Shown piece after piece: positions 8,779 to 16,878 of a DNA stretch of 48,175 nucleotides (position 1 is the first letter of the stretch; each line of letters opens with the position of its first letter). The stretch comes from Comamonas terrae (GTDB lineage Bacteria; Pseudomonadota; Gammaproteobacteria; Burkholderiales; Burkholderiaceae_C): the NCBI RefSeq assembly GCF_001544075.1, contig NZ_BCNT01000022.1:1-48175 (forward strand), given 5' to 3'. The notes under the pieces are model-generated. The model saw only the letters and a program-made list of their open reading frames with translations. It ran no database searches and was not told the origin of the DNA. A program made the translations under genes and the position numbers.

Positions 8779-8808
8779 AGGCTGGCGCAGCCTTGTACGG
8801 TGTGCTGC

Positions 8809-10284
8809 TTACACGAGCTTGTGGCCGCAGTGGGCGCAGAACCTGTCGTCGGGCGCCACGGCCTCATGGCAGCTCGGGCAGGCCAGCAGCTGCGGCTGCG
8901 GCTTGGCTGCCTGGGCCCGTGCTTCGGCTTCGGCGCGGGCCTTTGCTTCGTTCTCGGCCTGCCGGCGGGCTGCTTCCTGTTCGGCCGCGAGCCGCTCGGC
9001 CTGGCGTTGCGCTTCCTGCCGGGCTGCTTCGCGGGCCAGTTCTTCCTGCGCTTTCAGGCGTGCGGCTTCCTGGGCTGCGGCTTCGGCGCGCTGGCGTTCG
9101 GCTTGCGCATGGGCCTGGGCTTCACGCTGCCGTTCCTGCGCCGCCTGCTCCTGCGCCAGAGCCTGGGCCTGCAGCTGGGCCGCTGTATCGTAGGTTCCGG
9201 CCGATGCCTGGCGATCCGGGCTGACCGCCTGCGGTGCCTCGGCATCCTGCGCCGGCTGGGCCGGGGACTCCTGTGCCTTGGCGGCGCGGGCCTTGACCTG
9301 TTCGGCGGCCGCCATGGCACGGTCCTTGGCTTCCTCGGCATGCTTGCGCACATTGCCGATGAGATCGTCCAGCGCACCTTCTGCATCGGAGGCATCCAGG
9401 CCCTCCTGGGCCTGCAGGTAGACCAGGTTCATGCCCATGATCATGACCTGTGCCATGAGCGCACCCACCACGCAGTACAGCACGCCCAGGCCCGAAACCA
9501 GGCCCATCACGGCGGTGTTGCCCATGAAGGCGCTGGCGCCGTATCCCGCTGCGGCCAGGGACGCGGCCTGGCCGCCGCCGATGATGGCCGCACCCATGGT
9601 GGTCAGCGAGAAGCTGGCCGGCAGCAGGCCCGCGAACAGCAGCACACAGATCACGCCGATGATGAAATACAGCACCAGCTCGAGCAGGACCACTTCGACC
9701 AGCCGGCGCCGGGCAATGCCCAGCATACTGGCCAGGGCGGCCTTGAAGCCCAGCCCGCTCCAGATGGCAGGAGCGAACAGCGGATAGATCACCCAGATCA
9801 GGGCCACCAGCGCCGCGGCGGCCACCAGCACCAGGACCGGGTGCGCGACAAAGGCCAGGATGGCGCCGATCACGGGCAACTTGCAGACGAAGTACACCAC
9901 GGCCGCCACGAGCAGGAAGGCCAGGACGGCCGCCAGCAGCAGCACCGCGAAGAGCAGGAACTTGGGGATGCAGGCCAGGCCGAAGGCAAAGGCTTCGCCG
10001 ATGGTGCGCACCGGCATTTCCCTGGCCTTGTCCATGAGCATCACGCCCACGGCGGAGATGCCGCCCATCATGACCACGGCAGCGGCCAGGCTCAGCACCA
10101 GGCGCGCGATGCCGCCGGTGACGCCGCCTATCGCACTGCCCAGCCCCTGGGCGGCCAGGAAGACCAGAAAAGTCAGCAGCAAGGTGAGAAAGCCCACCAG
10201 CATGGGGCGCCACTGGGTCAGGCCTTCGCCTGCGCGCGCCAGGGTGGTGATGCGGATATCGCCCAGAGATTGATCGGGTCTCAT
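8809..10284 (-). CDS. Polytopic membrane protein with Ala/Gln-rich coiled coil and C-terminal zinc ribbon
   Basis: 491 residues, family not recognised. Residues about 25-290 hold six or more hydrophobic segments (near 28-48, 61-84, 100-134, 139-170, 196-224 and 256-290). Residues about 300-465 form a highly charged Ala/Glu/Gln/Arg-rich helix, probably a long coiled coil. The last 25 residues are a zinc ribbon with Cys469, Cys472, Cys483 and Cys486 (ACPSCHEAV and FCAHCGHKL). It is the last gene of a three-gene minus-strand operon with a lipoprotein and a double-zinc-ribbon membrane protein. A membrane-anchored scaffold is conceivable, but no function can be claimed. The low-complexity helix means similarity searches would be noisy. 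Confidence 0.75.
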   Translation of the reverse strand: MRPDQSLGDIRITTLARAGEGLTQWRPMLVGFLTLLLTFLVFLAAQGLGSAIGGVTGGIARLVLSLAAAVVMMGGISAVGVMLMDKAREMPVRTIGEAFAFGLACIPKFLLFAVLLLAAVLAFLLVAAVVYFVCKLPVIGAILAFVAHPVLVLVAAAALVALIWVIYPLFAPAIWSGLGFKAALASMLGIARRRLVEVVLLELVLYFIIGVICVLLFAGLLPASFSLTTMGAAIIGGGQAASLAAAGYGASAFMGNTAVMGLVSGLGVLYCVVGALMAQVMIMGMNLVYLQAQEGLDASDAEGALDDLIGNVRKHAEEAKDRAMAAAEQVKARAAKAQESPAQPAQDAEAPQAVSPDRQASAGTYDTAAQLQAQALAQEQAAQERQREAQAHAQAERQRAEAAAQEAARLKAQEELAREAARQEAQRQAERLAAEQEAARRQAENEAKARAEAEARAQAAKPQPQLLACPSCHEAVAPDDRFCAHCGHKLV

Positions 10285-10325
10285 GTACCGTCCTGTCGTG
10301 AGTGAATGAAGTGGTGATGCAATGG

Positions 10326-10344
10326 AGGCGCCGCCGAGGCGCCT
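10326..10344. other. Intercistronic GC hairpin in the zinc-ribbon operon
   Basis: AGGCGCC and GGCGCCT flank a five-base loop in the gap between the lipoprotein and the polytopic protein. There is no T-run, so it is more likely an mRNA processing or stability element than a terminator. Confidence 0.5.
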
Positions 10345-10353
10345 TGGCTGCGG

Positions 10354-11007
10354 CTAGAGCTGGCCGCGGATCTCGCCTGCCTGGATGGTGTAGCGCTCCG
10401 TGCCTGCGGGCAGCGTGCGGTCGATGTTCTTGAGCACGGACACGGGCTTGCCGCTGCTGGTCTGGGTGGTGCCGGTGGAGGTGTTGACGCGGTTGGCGCG
10501 CACGTCGGCCTCGGCCTGGTCGACCACGATGCTGGAGGCGCCGCGGTTGTTGGCCAGCTCATTGGCCAGATTCTTGAGCGTGTCCATGGCGCGCGTGTAC
10601 TCGGGCCGGCCCTTGGCGGCCAGCGGCATGTCGACGCTGACGGATTCCAGCGCGCGCATTCTGCGGGTCTGGCCGCTCTGGCTGTCGGTGATGCTCACGT
10701 CGGCCATGCGCACGCCGCCGGCGATGGCACGCTGGCCCGGCGGCAGGCCCTGCATGGCGCTCACGGCCTGTACCTGCGCCGCGCGGGCGCGCTGGGCCTC
10801 CTGGTCCAGGACGGACTGCAGCCTGCCGAAGCGATCCGATGGCGCATGGCTGTCGCCCGCGGCCGGGCCGCCGCAGCTTTGCGCACTGGCCGAATTGGTG
10901 GCCCGCGACAGCATGCAGCTGAAGGAGCTGGAAGCGTCTTCCAGGGTTGCACAGCCGCTGGCCAGTACGGCGGCACAGGAGATCAGTGTCAGTTTGAGGT
11001 ATCGCAT
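10354..11007 (-). CDS. Lipoprotein of unknown function in the zinc-ribbon operon
   Basis: 217 residues with a clear lipoprotein signal: a hydrophobic N-terminus and the lipobox LASGC, acylated Cys19. The residue after it is Ala, which by the +2 rule favours transport to the outer membrane. The mature part has a linker, a helix around residues 60-80 (RLQSVLDQEAQRARAAQV), then an ADVSITDSQSG segment and a C-terminal helical/beta part ending in TIQAGEIRGQL. No known domain is recognised. It lies between the two zinc-ribbon membrane proteins in one operon, with gaps of 80 and 69 bases, each containing a GC hairpin. This supports a shared envelope role, otherwise unknown. Confidence 0.75.
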   Translation of the reverse strand: MRYLKLTLISCAAVLASGCATLEDASSSFSCMLSRATNSASAQSCGGPAAGDSHAPSDRFGRLQSVLDQEAQRARAAQVQAVSAMQGLPPGQRAIAGGVRMADVSITDSQSGQTRRMRALESVSVDMPLAAKGRPEYTRAMDTLKNLANELANNRGASSIVVDQAEADVRANRVNTSTGTTQTSSGKPVSVLKNIDRTLPAGTERYTIQAGEIRGQL

Positions 11008-11045
11008 AGGTCGCTGGTCGGCGCTGGTGTCGGATATGCCAGGAG

Positions 11046-11063
11046 GGCGGCGGGCCCGCCGCC
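11046..11063. other. Perfect 18-bp GC palindrome in the zinc-ribbon operon
   Basis: GGCGGCGGGCCCGCCGCC is perfectly self-complementary and lies in the gap between the double-zinc-ribbon gene and the lipoprotein gene. No T-run follows on either strand. Confidence 0.55.
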
Positions 11064-11087
11064 TGGCGCACGTGAGAGGAATTGCGC

Positions 11088-11939
11088 TCAATCGAGCAGG
11101 TCGTCCAGCGTGGGCTGGGAACGGTTTTGCGGGCGCGCACCGGGCTTGTTTTGCACCGCGGGCCGGCTGGGGGGCGCGGCGGTCGGCTGCTGGGCAGCGA
11201 CAGCCGCCGTTGCCGCCGCGTCGGGCCGGGGCGAGGGCTCCGCCTGGGGCGGCGGCAGCTGCGTCGTGGGAGGGGCGCTCACCACCGTATCGCCGGAAGC
11301 CGGTGCCGCGGCATCCGGCACTGCAGGCGCTGCGGTGTCGCGGTTTTGCGGGCCCACCAGGGCATCGGCGCGGGCCTTGTCCTCCTGCGAAATCCCGTCC
11401 TTGTCGGTGGTGGCTGCGCCGGCCGGGCCGCCGGGGGCCGGGCTGGCCATGTTGGCCGGGTGCGAGAAGCTGCCCATTTTCTGCGCGAGCAGCACGCCGG
11501 CGCCCACGGCAATCAGCAGCACGGCGATCACGGCCCATTTGATCCAGGGGCGGCCGCCGGCGGCGGGTTCGGCCGGGAAAGCCGGCGGGCTGTAAGGTGC
11601 CCGGGCGCCCAGGTCCATGCCCATGCCGGGCTCCACGCGGGCAGGGCGTGGCGCCGCCACGGACGGTGCCGTTGCACCTGTGGCCGCGGAGGGCGGAATG
11701 TCGGCTACCGGCCCGCCAGGGGCCGCGGGGGCGAACGCCGTCCCGCACCGGGGGCAGAACCTGGCGTGGGGCTTGCACGGCGCATGGCAATGGCTGCAAG
11801 TCTTTTCGCCGGCATGGGCCGCGGCACCGCCGGGCGGGGCCGGCTCCTGCGGCATGGCTGAAGAAGACCGGGCGGCACCGCAGCGGTTGCAGAATTTGGC
11901 GGTTGCGGCCAGGGGATTGCCGCACTGTGAACAATTCAT
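11088..11939 (-). CDS. Double zinc-ribbon, single-pass membrane protein
   Basis: 283 residues. Two zinc ribbons open the protein: Cys3, Cys6, Cys17, Cys20 and Cys48, Cys51, Cys62, Cys65. A Pro/Ala-rich linker follows, then one membrane segment at about 134-152 (WAVIAVLLIAVGAGVLLAQ), then a Pro/Ala/Gln-rich tail of 130 residues ending in PTLDDLLD. With the ribbons in the cytoplasm, the tail would be periplasmic. The ATG at 11939 is chosen because the protein then begins directly with the ribbon (MNCSQCGNPL); the upstream codon at 11969 adds only ten unrelated residues. It is the first gene of the three-gene operon. It resembles in architecture many zinc-ribbon membrane proteins of unknown function; no specific family is recognised. 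Confidence 0.75.
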   Translation of the reverse strand: MNCSQCGNPLAATAKFCNRCGAARSSSAMPQEPAPPGGAAAHAGEKTCSHCHAPCKPHARFCPRCGTAFAPAAPGGPVADIPPSAATGATAPSVAAPRPARVEPGMGMDLGARAPYSPPAFPAEPAAGGRPWIKWAVIAVLLIAVGAGVLLAQKMGSFSHPANMASPAPGGPAGAATTDKDGISQEDKARADALVGPQNRDTAAPAVPDAAAPASGDTVVSAPPTTQLPPPQAEPSPRPDAAATAAVAAQQPTAAPPSRPAVQNKPGARPQNRSQPTLDDLLD

Positions 11940-12227
11940 TTGTGATGGACTGAAGAAAGTTGCAGGCAATAGCCAAGCTTGCCGTTTCGGGCTTGCGGCA
12001 TCTTACTATCGTCAACAGTCTCCAGCGGCGAGGCCCCGGATCGGGGCCGTGCCTGCCAGGGCTCCCGGCATGGGGGCGGGCGCAAGGCAGGCGAGGGCGG
12101 CATCGCGCGCGAGCAACCGCTTGTAAAGCTGCAAAAGTCTGGCCGGAGTCCGACTCTGCGCAAAGCATCGCGGTGCTTCAATGGTTCTGTCGCGTCTGCA
12201 TGACGCACCACATCAAGGAGTCCTGCC

Positions 12228-12611
12228 ATGTCCACAGAGTCATTGCTTCAACCGGCTTTCCGGCAAGCAGCGCCGGCGCTGGCTGCGCTGATTGCCGCCG
12301 CAGCGCTGTCGGGATGCGTGGTGGCGCCCGTCGGGCCCGCCTACGGTGCCGGCGGCTACTACGACGAGGGCGTGGTGACGGCCGAGGTGGCGCCGCCGGC
12401 GCCCTATGTGGAAACCATTCCGGTTGCTCCATTCGCGGGCGCGGTCTGGATCGGCGGCTTCTGGGACTGGTCGGGCGGGCGCCATGTCTGGCGGCCCGGC
12501 CACTATGAGCGTCCGCGCCCGGGCTTCAGCTACCGCCAGCCGGGCTGGACCCATGGTTCCGACGGCCGCTGGATGCTGCACCGCGGCGGCTGGGAGCATG
12601 GCCGCCGCTGA
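12228..12611 (+). CDS. YXWGXW repeat-containing lipoprotein
   Basis: 127 residues with a lipoprotein signal peptide (lipobox ALSGC, Cys30). The mature part is rich in Tyr, Trp and Gly and carries the repeats of the YXWGXW family: VWIGGFWDWSGGRHVWRPGH, then a second unit in YRQPGWTHGSDGRW and MLHRGGWEHG. Proteins of this family are small envelope lipoproteins common in betaproteobacteria, with no established function. AAGGAG lies at good distance before the ATG. It is transcribed toward hrpA, separated by 67 bases that hold a perfect hairpin. Confidence 0.85.
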   Translation: MSTESLLQPAFRQAAPALAALIAAAALSGCVVAPVGPAYGAGGYYDEGVVTAEVAPPAPYVETIPVAPFAGAVWIGGFWDWSGGRHVWRPGHYERPRPGFSYRQPGWTHGSDGRWMLHRGGWEHGRR

Positions 12612-12653
12612 GTCGCTTTAAGACCCAAACACGCGCTAAGCGCAGAGCCATGC

Positions 12654-12678
12654 AAGGGCTGGGATAATCCCAGCCCTT
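12654..12678 (+). promoter_or_regulatory. Perfect 12-bp hairpin abutting the hrpA start codon, with embedded -10-like GATAAT
   Basis: AAGGGCTGGGAT (12654-12665) and ATCCCAGCCCTT (12667-12678) are perfect complements around a single base, and the ATG of hrpA follows immediately. No Shine-Dalgarno is present. GATAAT at 12663-12668 ends ten bases before the ATG, so transcription could begin at or near the start codon. The hairpin could be a poor terminator for the lipoprotein gene, an operator, or a structure in read-through transcripts. Confidence 0.6.
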
Positions 12679-15600
12679 ATGTCTTTGCAGATCACCTTCC
12701 CCGAGCAACTCCCCGTATCCAGCCGCCGCGACGAGATCATGGAGGCCATGGACCGCCATCAGGTCATCATCGTCTGCGGGGAGACGGGCTCGGGCAAGAC
12801 CACGCAGCTGCCCAAGATCGCCCTGGCGCTGGGCCGCGGCAAGGTCAATGCGGTGCCCGACGAGAACGGCCAGGTGCGCGGCCACCTGATCGGCCACACC
12901 CAGCCGCGCCGCATTGCGGCCTCCAGCGTGGCCAAGCGCATTGCCGAGGAGCTCAACACGCCGCTGGGCGAAGTCGTGGGCTACAAGGTGCGCTTCCAGG
13001 ACACGCTGCAAAAGGGCGCTTCGGTCAAGCTGATGACGGACGGCATATTGCTGGCCGAGACCCAGACCGATCCGCTGCTCAAGGCCTACGACACCCTGAT
13101 CATCGACGAGGCGCACGAGCGCAGCCTCAACATCGACTTCCTGCTGGGCTACATCAAGCAGATCCTTCCCCGGCGTCCGGACCTCAAGGTGATCGTGACC
13201 TCGGCCACCATCGATGCCGAGCGCTTTGCCAGGCACTTTGCAGGGCCTCGCCGGGCGCCGGGCCGCCCCAAGGCCGGCGAAGCCCCCTCGGGGGGCAGCG
13301 ACCCCCATGGAATGGGGGAGCGTGGGGGCGACGATCTGGTGCCGGCGCCGGTCATCATGGTCTCGGGCCGCACCTACCCAGTGGAGATGCGCTACAAGCC
13401 CTTCGAGGAAAAAAAGGACTTCGACCTCAACGACGCGATTGCCGACGGCGTGGACGAGCTGTGGGCCGGCGGCAGGGGCGGCGACATCCTGGTCTTCCTG
13501 CCGGGCGAGCGCGAGATCCGCGAGGCGGCCGACCATTTGCGCAAGCATTTGCAGCATTCGCCCGTGCTCAGGAGCGCCGAGGTGCTGCCGCTGTTCTCGC
13601 GCCTGTCCCAGGCCGAGCAGGACCGCATCTTCGACGGCCATACGGGCCGGCGCATCGTGCTGGCCACCAACGTGGCCGAGACCTCGCTCACCGTTCCCGG
13701 CATCAGATACGTCATCGACGCAGGCACGGCACGCGTCAAGCGCTATTCTTTTAGAAGCAAGGTGGAGCAGCTGCTGGTCGAGCCCATCAGCCAGGCCGCG
13801 GCCAACCAGCGCGCGGGCCGCTGCGGCCGCGTGGCCAACGGCATTTGCATACGCCTGTATGACGAGGCCGACTTCAACAGCCGGCCCAAGTTCACCGACC
13901 CCGAAATCCTGCGCAGCTCGCTGGCCGGCGTGATCCTGCGCATGAAGTCGCTGGGCCTGGGCGACGTGGTGAACTTTCCCTTCCTCGAAGCGCCTTCGGG
14001 CCGTGCGATTGCCGACGGCTACCAGCTGCTGGCCGAGCTGGGCGCCGTGGACGAGCGCGGCAACCTGCTGTCCATGGGCAAGGAGCTGGCGCGCCTGCCG
14101 CTGGACCCGCGCGTGGCGCGCATGATCGTCGAGGCGCGCTCGCGCGGCGCGCTGGCCGAGGTGCTCATCATTGCCTCGGCCCTGTCCGTGCAGGACGTGC
14201 GCGACCGCCCGCTGGAGGCCCAGCAGCAGGCCGACCAGGCGCATGCCAAGTTCGACGACGAAAAGAGCGAGTTCAGCGGCTATCTGCGGCTGTGGAAGTG
14301 GCTGTCGGACGCGCGCGGCGGCAAGGTCGTGGCCAGGAGCCGCAAGGAAATGGCGGCGCAGAGCGCGCCCGCGCCCAGGCAGATCCGCAATGCGGCCTTT
14401 CTGCCCGTGAGCCAGCGCATGAGCGGAGCTACGGGCGCGCAGGTGGACGGCTCGGCCGAGGAGCGCCTGGCGCTGTTCAATCCCGCCGAAGCCGAGGAAG
14501 CCACGCACAAGATCAGCAACCGCCAGTGGGAGCAGCTGCTGCGCCAGAACTTCATCAACATCCGTCGCGTGCGCGAGTGGCGCGACATCCATTCGCAGCT
14601 GCTGACCGTGGTCAAGGAGCAGAAATGGCTGCTCAACAACGAGGCCGCGGGCTATGACGCCGTACACCTGTCCATGCTGGCAGGCCTGCTGGGCAACGTG
14701 GGGTACAAGGGCGAGGAAAGCGAAGCCTACCTGGGCGCGCACGGCATCAAGTTCCATCCGCACCCGGGCGCGCACCTGTCCAAGAAGCCGGGCCGCTGGA
14801 TCGTCGCGGCCGAGCAGGTCGAGACTTCGCGCCTGTACGGCCGCGGCATCGCCGCCATCGAGCCGCAGTGGCTGGAGGAGGTGGGCGGCCACCTGCTCAG
14901 AAAGCAGCTGCTGGACCCGCACTGGAGCAAGAAGCAGGCCGACGTGATCGCCTACGAGCGCGCCACGCTCTACGGGCTGGTGGTCTACAACGGCCGCCGC
15001 GTGAGCTACGGCCGCGTGGACCCGCACGAGGCGCGCAATCTCTTCATCCGCCAGGCGCTGGTCGAAGGCGAGTGGGAAACCAAATGGCATTTCCTGCCCG
15101 CCAACCTCAAGATGGTGCGCAAGGTGGAGGAGCTGGAGCACAAGAGCCGCCGCCAGGACGTGCTGGTGGACGACGAGCTGATCTTCGCCTTCTACGACCA
15201 GCAGATTCCGCGCGACGTGTTCAGCGGCGCCACCTTCGACCAATGGTTCCGTACCGCCTGCAAGGACCATCCCGACCTGCTGCGCCTGTCGCGCGACGAG
15301 CTGATGCGGCACGAGGCCGCGGGCATCACCACGGACAACTTCCCCAAGACCGTCCGGCTCGGCGGCGTGGACTGCTCGGCCGCCTACCTGCACAGCCCCG
15401 GCGATGCGCGCGACGGCATCACCGTCACGGTGCCGCTGTTCGTGCTCAACCAGGTTGCGGAGGAGCGCGCCGAATGGCTGGTGCCCGGCATGCTCAAGGA
15501 CAAAATCCAGGCCCTGCTCAAGAGCCTGCCGCAGCGCCCGCGCAGCCGCTTCGTGCCGCTGCCCGAGAGCGCTGCGCGCCTGGCCGAGCTGTTCACTGCC

Positions 15601-16815
15601 CCGGAGCGCTGGGCCCAGGGCAGCCTGATCGACGCGCTGCTCAAGCAGGTGCGCGACGAGACTTCGCTGGACGTCAAGCGCGCCGACTTCAAGCTGGACA
15701 TGCTCAGCCCGCACCTGTTCATGAACTTCCGCATCACCGACGAGCATGGCCGCCAGCTGGGCCAGGGCCGCAACCTCGGTGCGCTCAAGGCCGAGCTGGG
15801 CGCCAGGGCGCGCGGCGCTTTCCAGGCGCTTGCTTCATTAAAGATAGCTGACGGCGCTGATCCTGCAAAAGATTCAGGAAAAGAAGTACCGGAGATTGCC
15901 AACAGGAAAGCGAAGCCAGCTCCTGAAAAGGAAGCGGCCGCTTCCGCGCCAAAGGCCCAGCCTGCCGATGCACGCTACAAGGAATGGAGCTTTGGCGAGT
16001 TGCCCGAGCTCATGGAGATCAGAAAGGGCAGCCAGACGCTGATCGGCTTTCCGGCGCTGATCGACCACGGCGATGCGGTGGGCATCGAGGTCTTCGACGA
16101 GCCCGAGGTGGCCGCCGCCAAGCACCGCGTGGGCCTGCGCCGGCTGTTCGCGCTGCAGATCCGCGATGCGCTCAAGTACCTGGAAAAGAACATTCCCGAC
16201 CTGCAGAAAATGGCCGTGGCCTATATGCCGCTGGGCACGCAGGAGGAGCTGCGCAGCCAGATCATCGACGTGGCCATCGACCGGGCCTTCCTGCAGGAGC
16301 CGCTGCCGGCCAACGAGGCCGACTTCAAGCAGCGCGTGCAGGACGGGCGCGGGCGCCTGACGCTGATCGCCAACGAGGTGGCGCGCATGGCCGCGACCAT
16401 CCTGACCGAGTACGCGGCCGCCGCACGCAAGATCAAGGACACCAAGAACGCGCCCGAAGCGACCCGGGACGCGGGCGAGCAGCTGCAAAAGCTCATGCCC
16501 CGGAACTTCATCGCCGTGGCGCCGTGGGCGCAACTGGGCCATTACGCACGTTATCTGAAGGCCATCACCACGCGGCTGGACAAGTACCGCGCCGACCCGG
16601 CGCGCGACGCGGCCAAGCTCAAGGAACTGCAGCCGCTGGAGCAGCGCTACTGGCGCCTGGTGGCCGAGCGCAAGGGCCAGGTGGATGCGCGCATGCAGGA
16701 ATACCGCTGGATGCTGGAGGAACTGCGCGTGAGCTTCTTCGCTCAGGAGCTGCGCACGCCGTACCCGGTCAGCGCCAAGCGGCTGGACAAGGTCTGGCAG
16801 CAGCTGCAGCATTGA
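12679..16815 (+). CDS. hrpA: ATP-dependent RNA helicase HrpA (DEAH box)
   Basis: 1378 residues, the large DEAH-box helicase acting on mRNA and on stalled or collided ribosomes. Walker A is GETGSGKTT at residues 34-42, the DEAH motif is at 143-146 (IIDEAHERS), SAT is near 175 and motif VI is QAAANQRAGRCGR. The C-terminal third matches the DUF3418 region of HrpA. It is longer than the E. coli protein (about 1300). Residues about 189-221 form an insertion after RFARHF, encoded by a GC-rich intergenic-type repeat, and residues about 1053-1068 look encoded by a second repeat type. A short extra loop also lies near residues 55-68. The frame stays open throughout, so the gene appears functional. The start lacks a ribosome site. 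Confidence 0.95.
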   Translation: MSLQITFPEQLPVSSRRDEIMEAMDRHQVIIVCGETGSGKTTQLPKIALALGRGKVNAVPDENGQVRGHLIGHTQPRRIAASSVAKRIAEELNTPLGEVVGYKVRFQDTLQKGASVKLMTDGILLAETQTDPLLKAYDTLIIDEAHERSLNIDFLLGYIKQILPRRPDLKVIVTSATIDAERFARHFAGPRRAPGRPKAGEAPSGGSDPHGMGERGGDDLVPAPVIMVSGRTYPVEMRYKPFEEKKDFDLNDAIADGVDELWAGGRGGDILVFLPGEREIREAADHLRKHLQHSPVLRSAEVLPLFSRLSQAEQDRIFDGHTGRRIVLATNVAETSLTVPGIRYVIDAGTARVKRYSFRSKVEQLLVEPISQAAANQRAGRCGRVANGICIRLYDEADFNSRPKFTDPEILRSSLAGVILRMKSLGLGDVVNFPFLEAPSGRAIADGYQLLAELGAVDERGNLLSMGKELARLPLDPRVARMIVEARSRGALAEVLIIASALSVQDVRDRPLEAQQQADQAHAKFDDEKSEFSGYLRLWKWLSDARGGKVVARSRKEMAAQSAPAPRQIRNAAFLPVSQRMSGATGAQVDGSAEERLALFNPAEAEEATHKISNRQWEQLLRQNFINIRRVREWRDIHSQLLTVVKEQKWLLNNEAAGYDAVHLSMLAGLLGNVGYKGEESEAYLGAHGIKFHPHPGAHLSKKPGRWIVAAEQVETSRLYGRGIAAIEPQWLEEVGGHLLRKQLLDPHWSKKQADVIAYERATLYGLVVYNGRRVSYGRVDPHEARNLFIRQALVEGEWETKWHFLPANLKMVRKVEELEHKSRRQDVLVDDELIFAFYDQQIPRDVFSGATFDQWFRTACKDHPDLLRLSRDELMRHEAAGITTDNFPKTVRLGGVDCSAAYLHSPGDARDGITVTVPLFVLNQVAEERAEWLVPGMLKDKIQALLKSLPQRPRSRFVPLPESAARLAELFTAPERWAQGSLIDALLKQVRDETSLDVKRADFKLDMLSPHLFMNFRITDEHGRQLGQGRNLGALKAELGARARGAFQALASLKIADGADPAKDSGKEVPEIANRKAKPAPEKEAAASAPKAQPADARYKEWSFGELPELMEIRKGSQTLIGFPALIDHGDAVGIEVFDEPEVAAAKHRVGLRRLFALQIRDALKYLEKNIPDLQKMAVAYMPLGTQEELRSQIIDVAIDRAFLQEPLPANEADFKQRVQDGRGRLTLIANEVARMAATILTEYAAAARKIKDTKNAPEATRDAGEQLQKLMPRNFIAVAPWAQLGHYARYLKAITTRLDKYRADPARDAAKLKELQPLEQRYWRLVAERKGQVDARMQEYRWMLEELRVSFFAQELRTPYPVSAKRLDKVWQQLQH
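13243..13341. repeat. GC-rich intergenic-type repeat inserted in frame in hrpA
   Basis: The DNA reads GGGCCGCCCCAAGGCCGGCG, AAGCCCCCTCGGGGGGCAGC and GAGCGTGGGGGC in succession. This is the body of a GC-rich element that usually lies between genes in Comamonadaceae. It contains CCCCCTCGGGGGG, and its GAGCGTGGGGGC end matches, reversed, GCCCCCACGTTC at the 35112 copy. It adds about 33 residues (Gly/Pro/Arg-rich) between two conserved helicase strands without breaking the frame. Confidence 0.7.
15833..15880. repeat. Possible ATAGCTG-type repeat inside hrpA
   Basis: ATAGCTGACGGCGCTGATCC and flanking A/T-rich bases resemble the intergenic repeat at 4730-4788. It encodes a lysine/alanine-rich linker segment (SLKIADGADPAKDSGK) just before the DUF3418-like end of HrpA. 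The resemblance is partial. Confidence 0.35.
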
Positions 16816-16825
16816 CGCGCGTCAA
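16812..16825. promoter_or_regulatory. FNR/Dnr-like box TTGACGCGCGTCAA upstream of the MBL gene
   Basis: TTGAC-N4-GTCAA is a perfect dyad overlapping the hrpA stop codon. FNR boxes are TTGAT-N4-ATCAA and Dnr/Nnr boxes resemble TTGAC-N4-GTCAA. A -10-like TATAGC at 16865-16870 would put the transcription start at about 16877-16880, placing the box centre near -60, a usual class I activator position. Confidence 0.55.
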
Positions 16826-16878
16826 GTCCCGCACGTTTTTCTGCAGCTTCCTGCGGTGACCGGCTATAGCATGGCTGC

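Noticed and set aside
12526..15747. Minus-strand 1073-residue frame opposite hrpA
   Set aside because: It is a shadow of hrpA in high-GC DNA. Its composition (long Gln/Ala/His/Leu runs) mirrors the helicase codons, and the sense strand has all helicase motifs.
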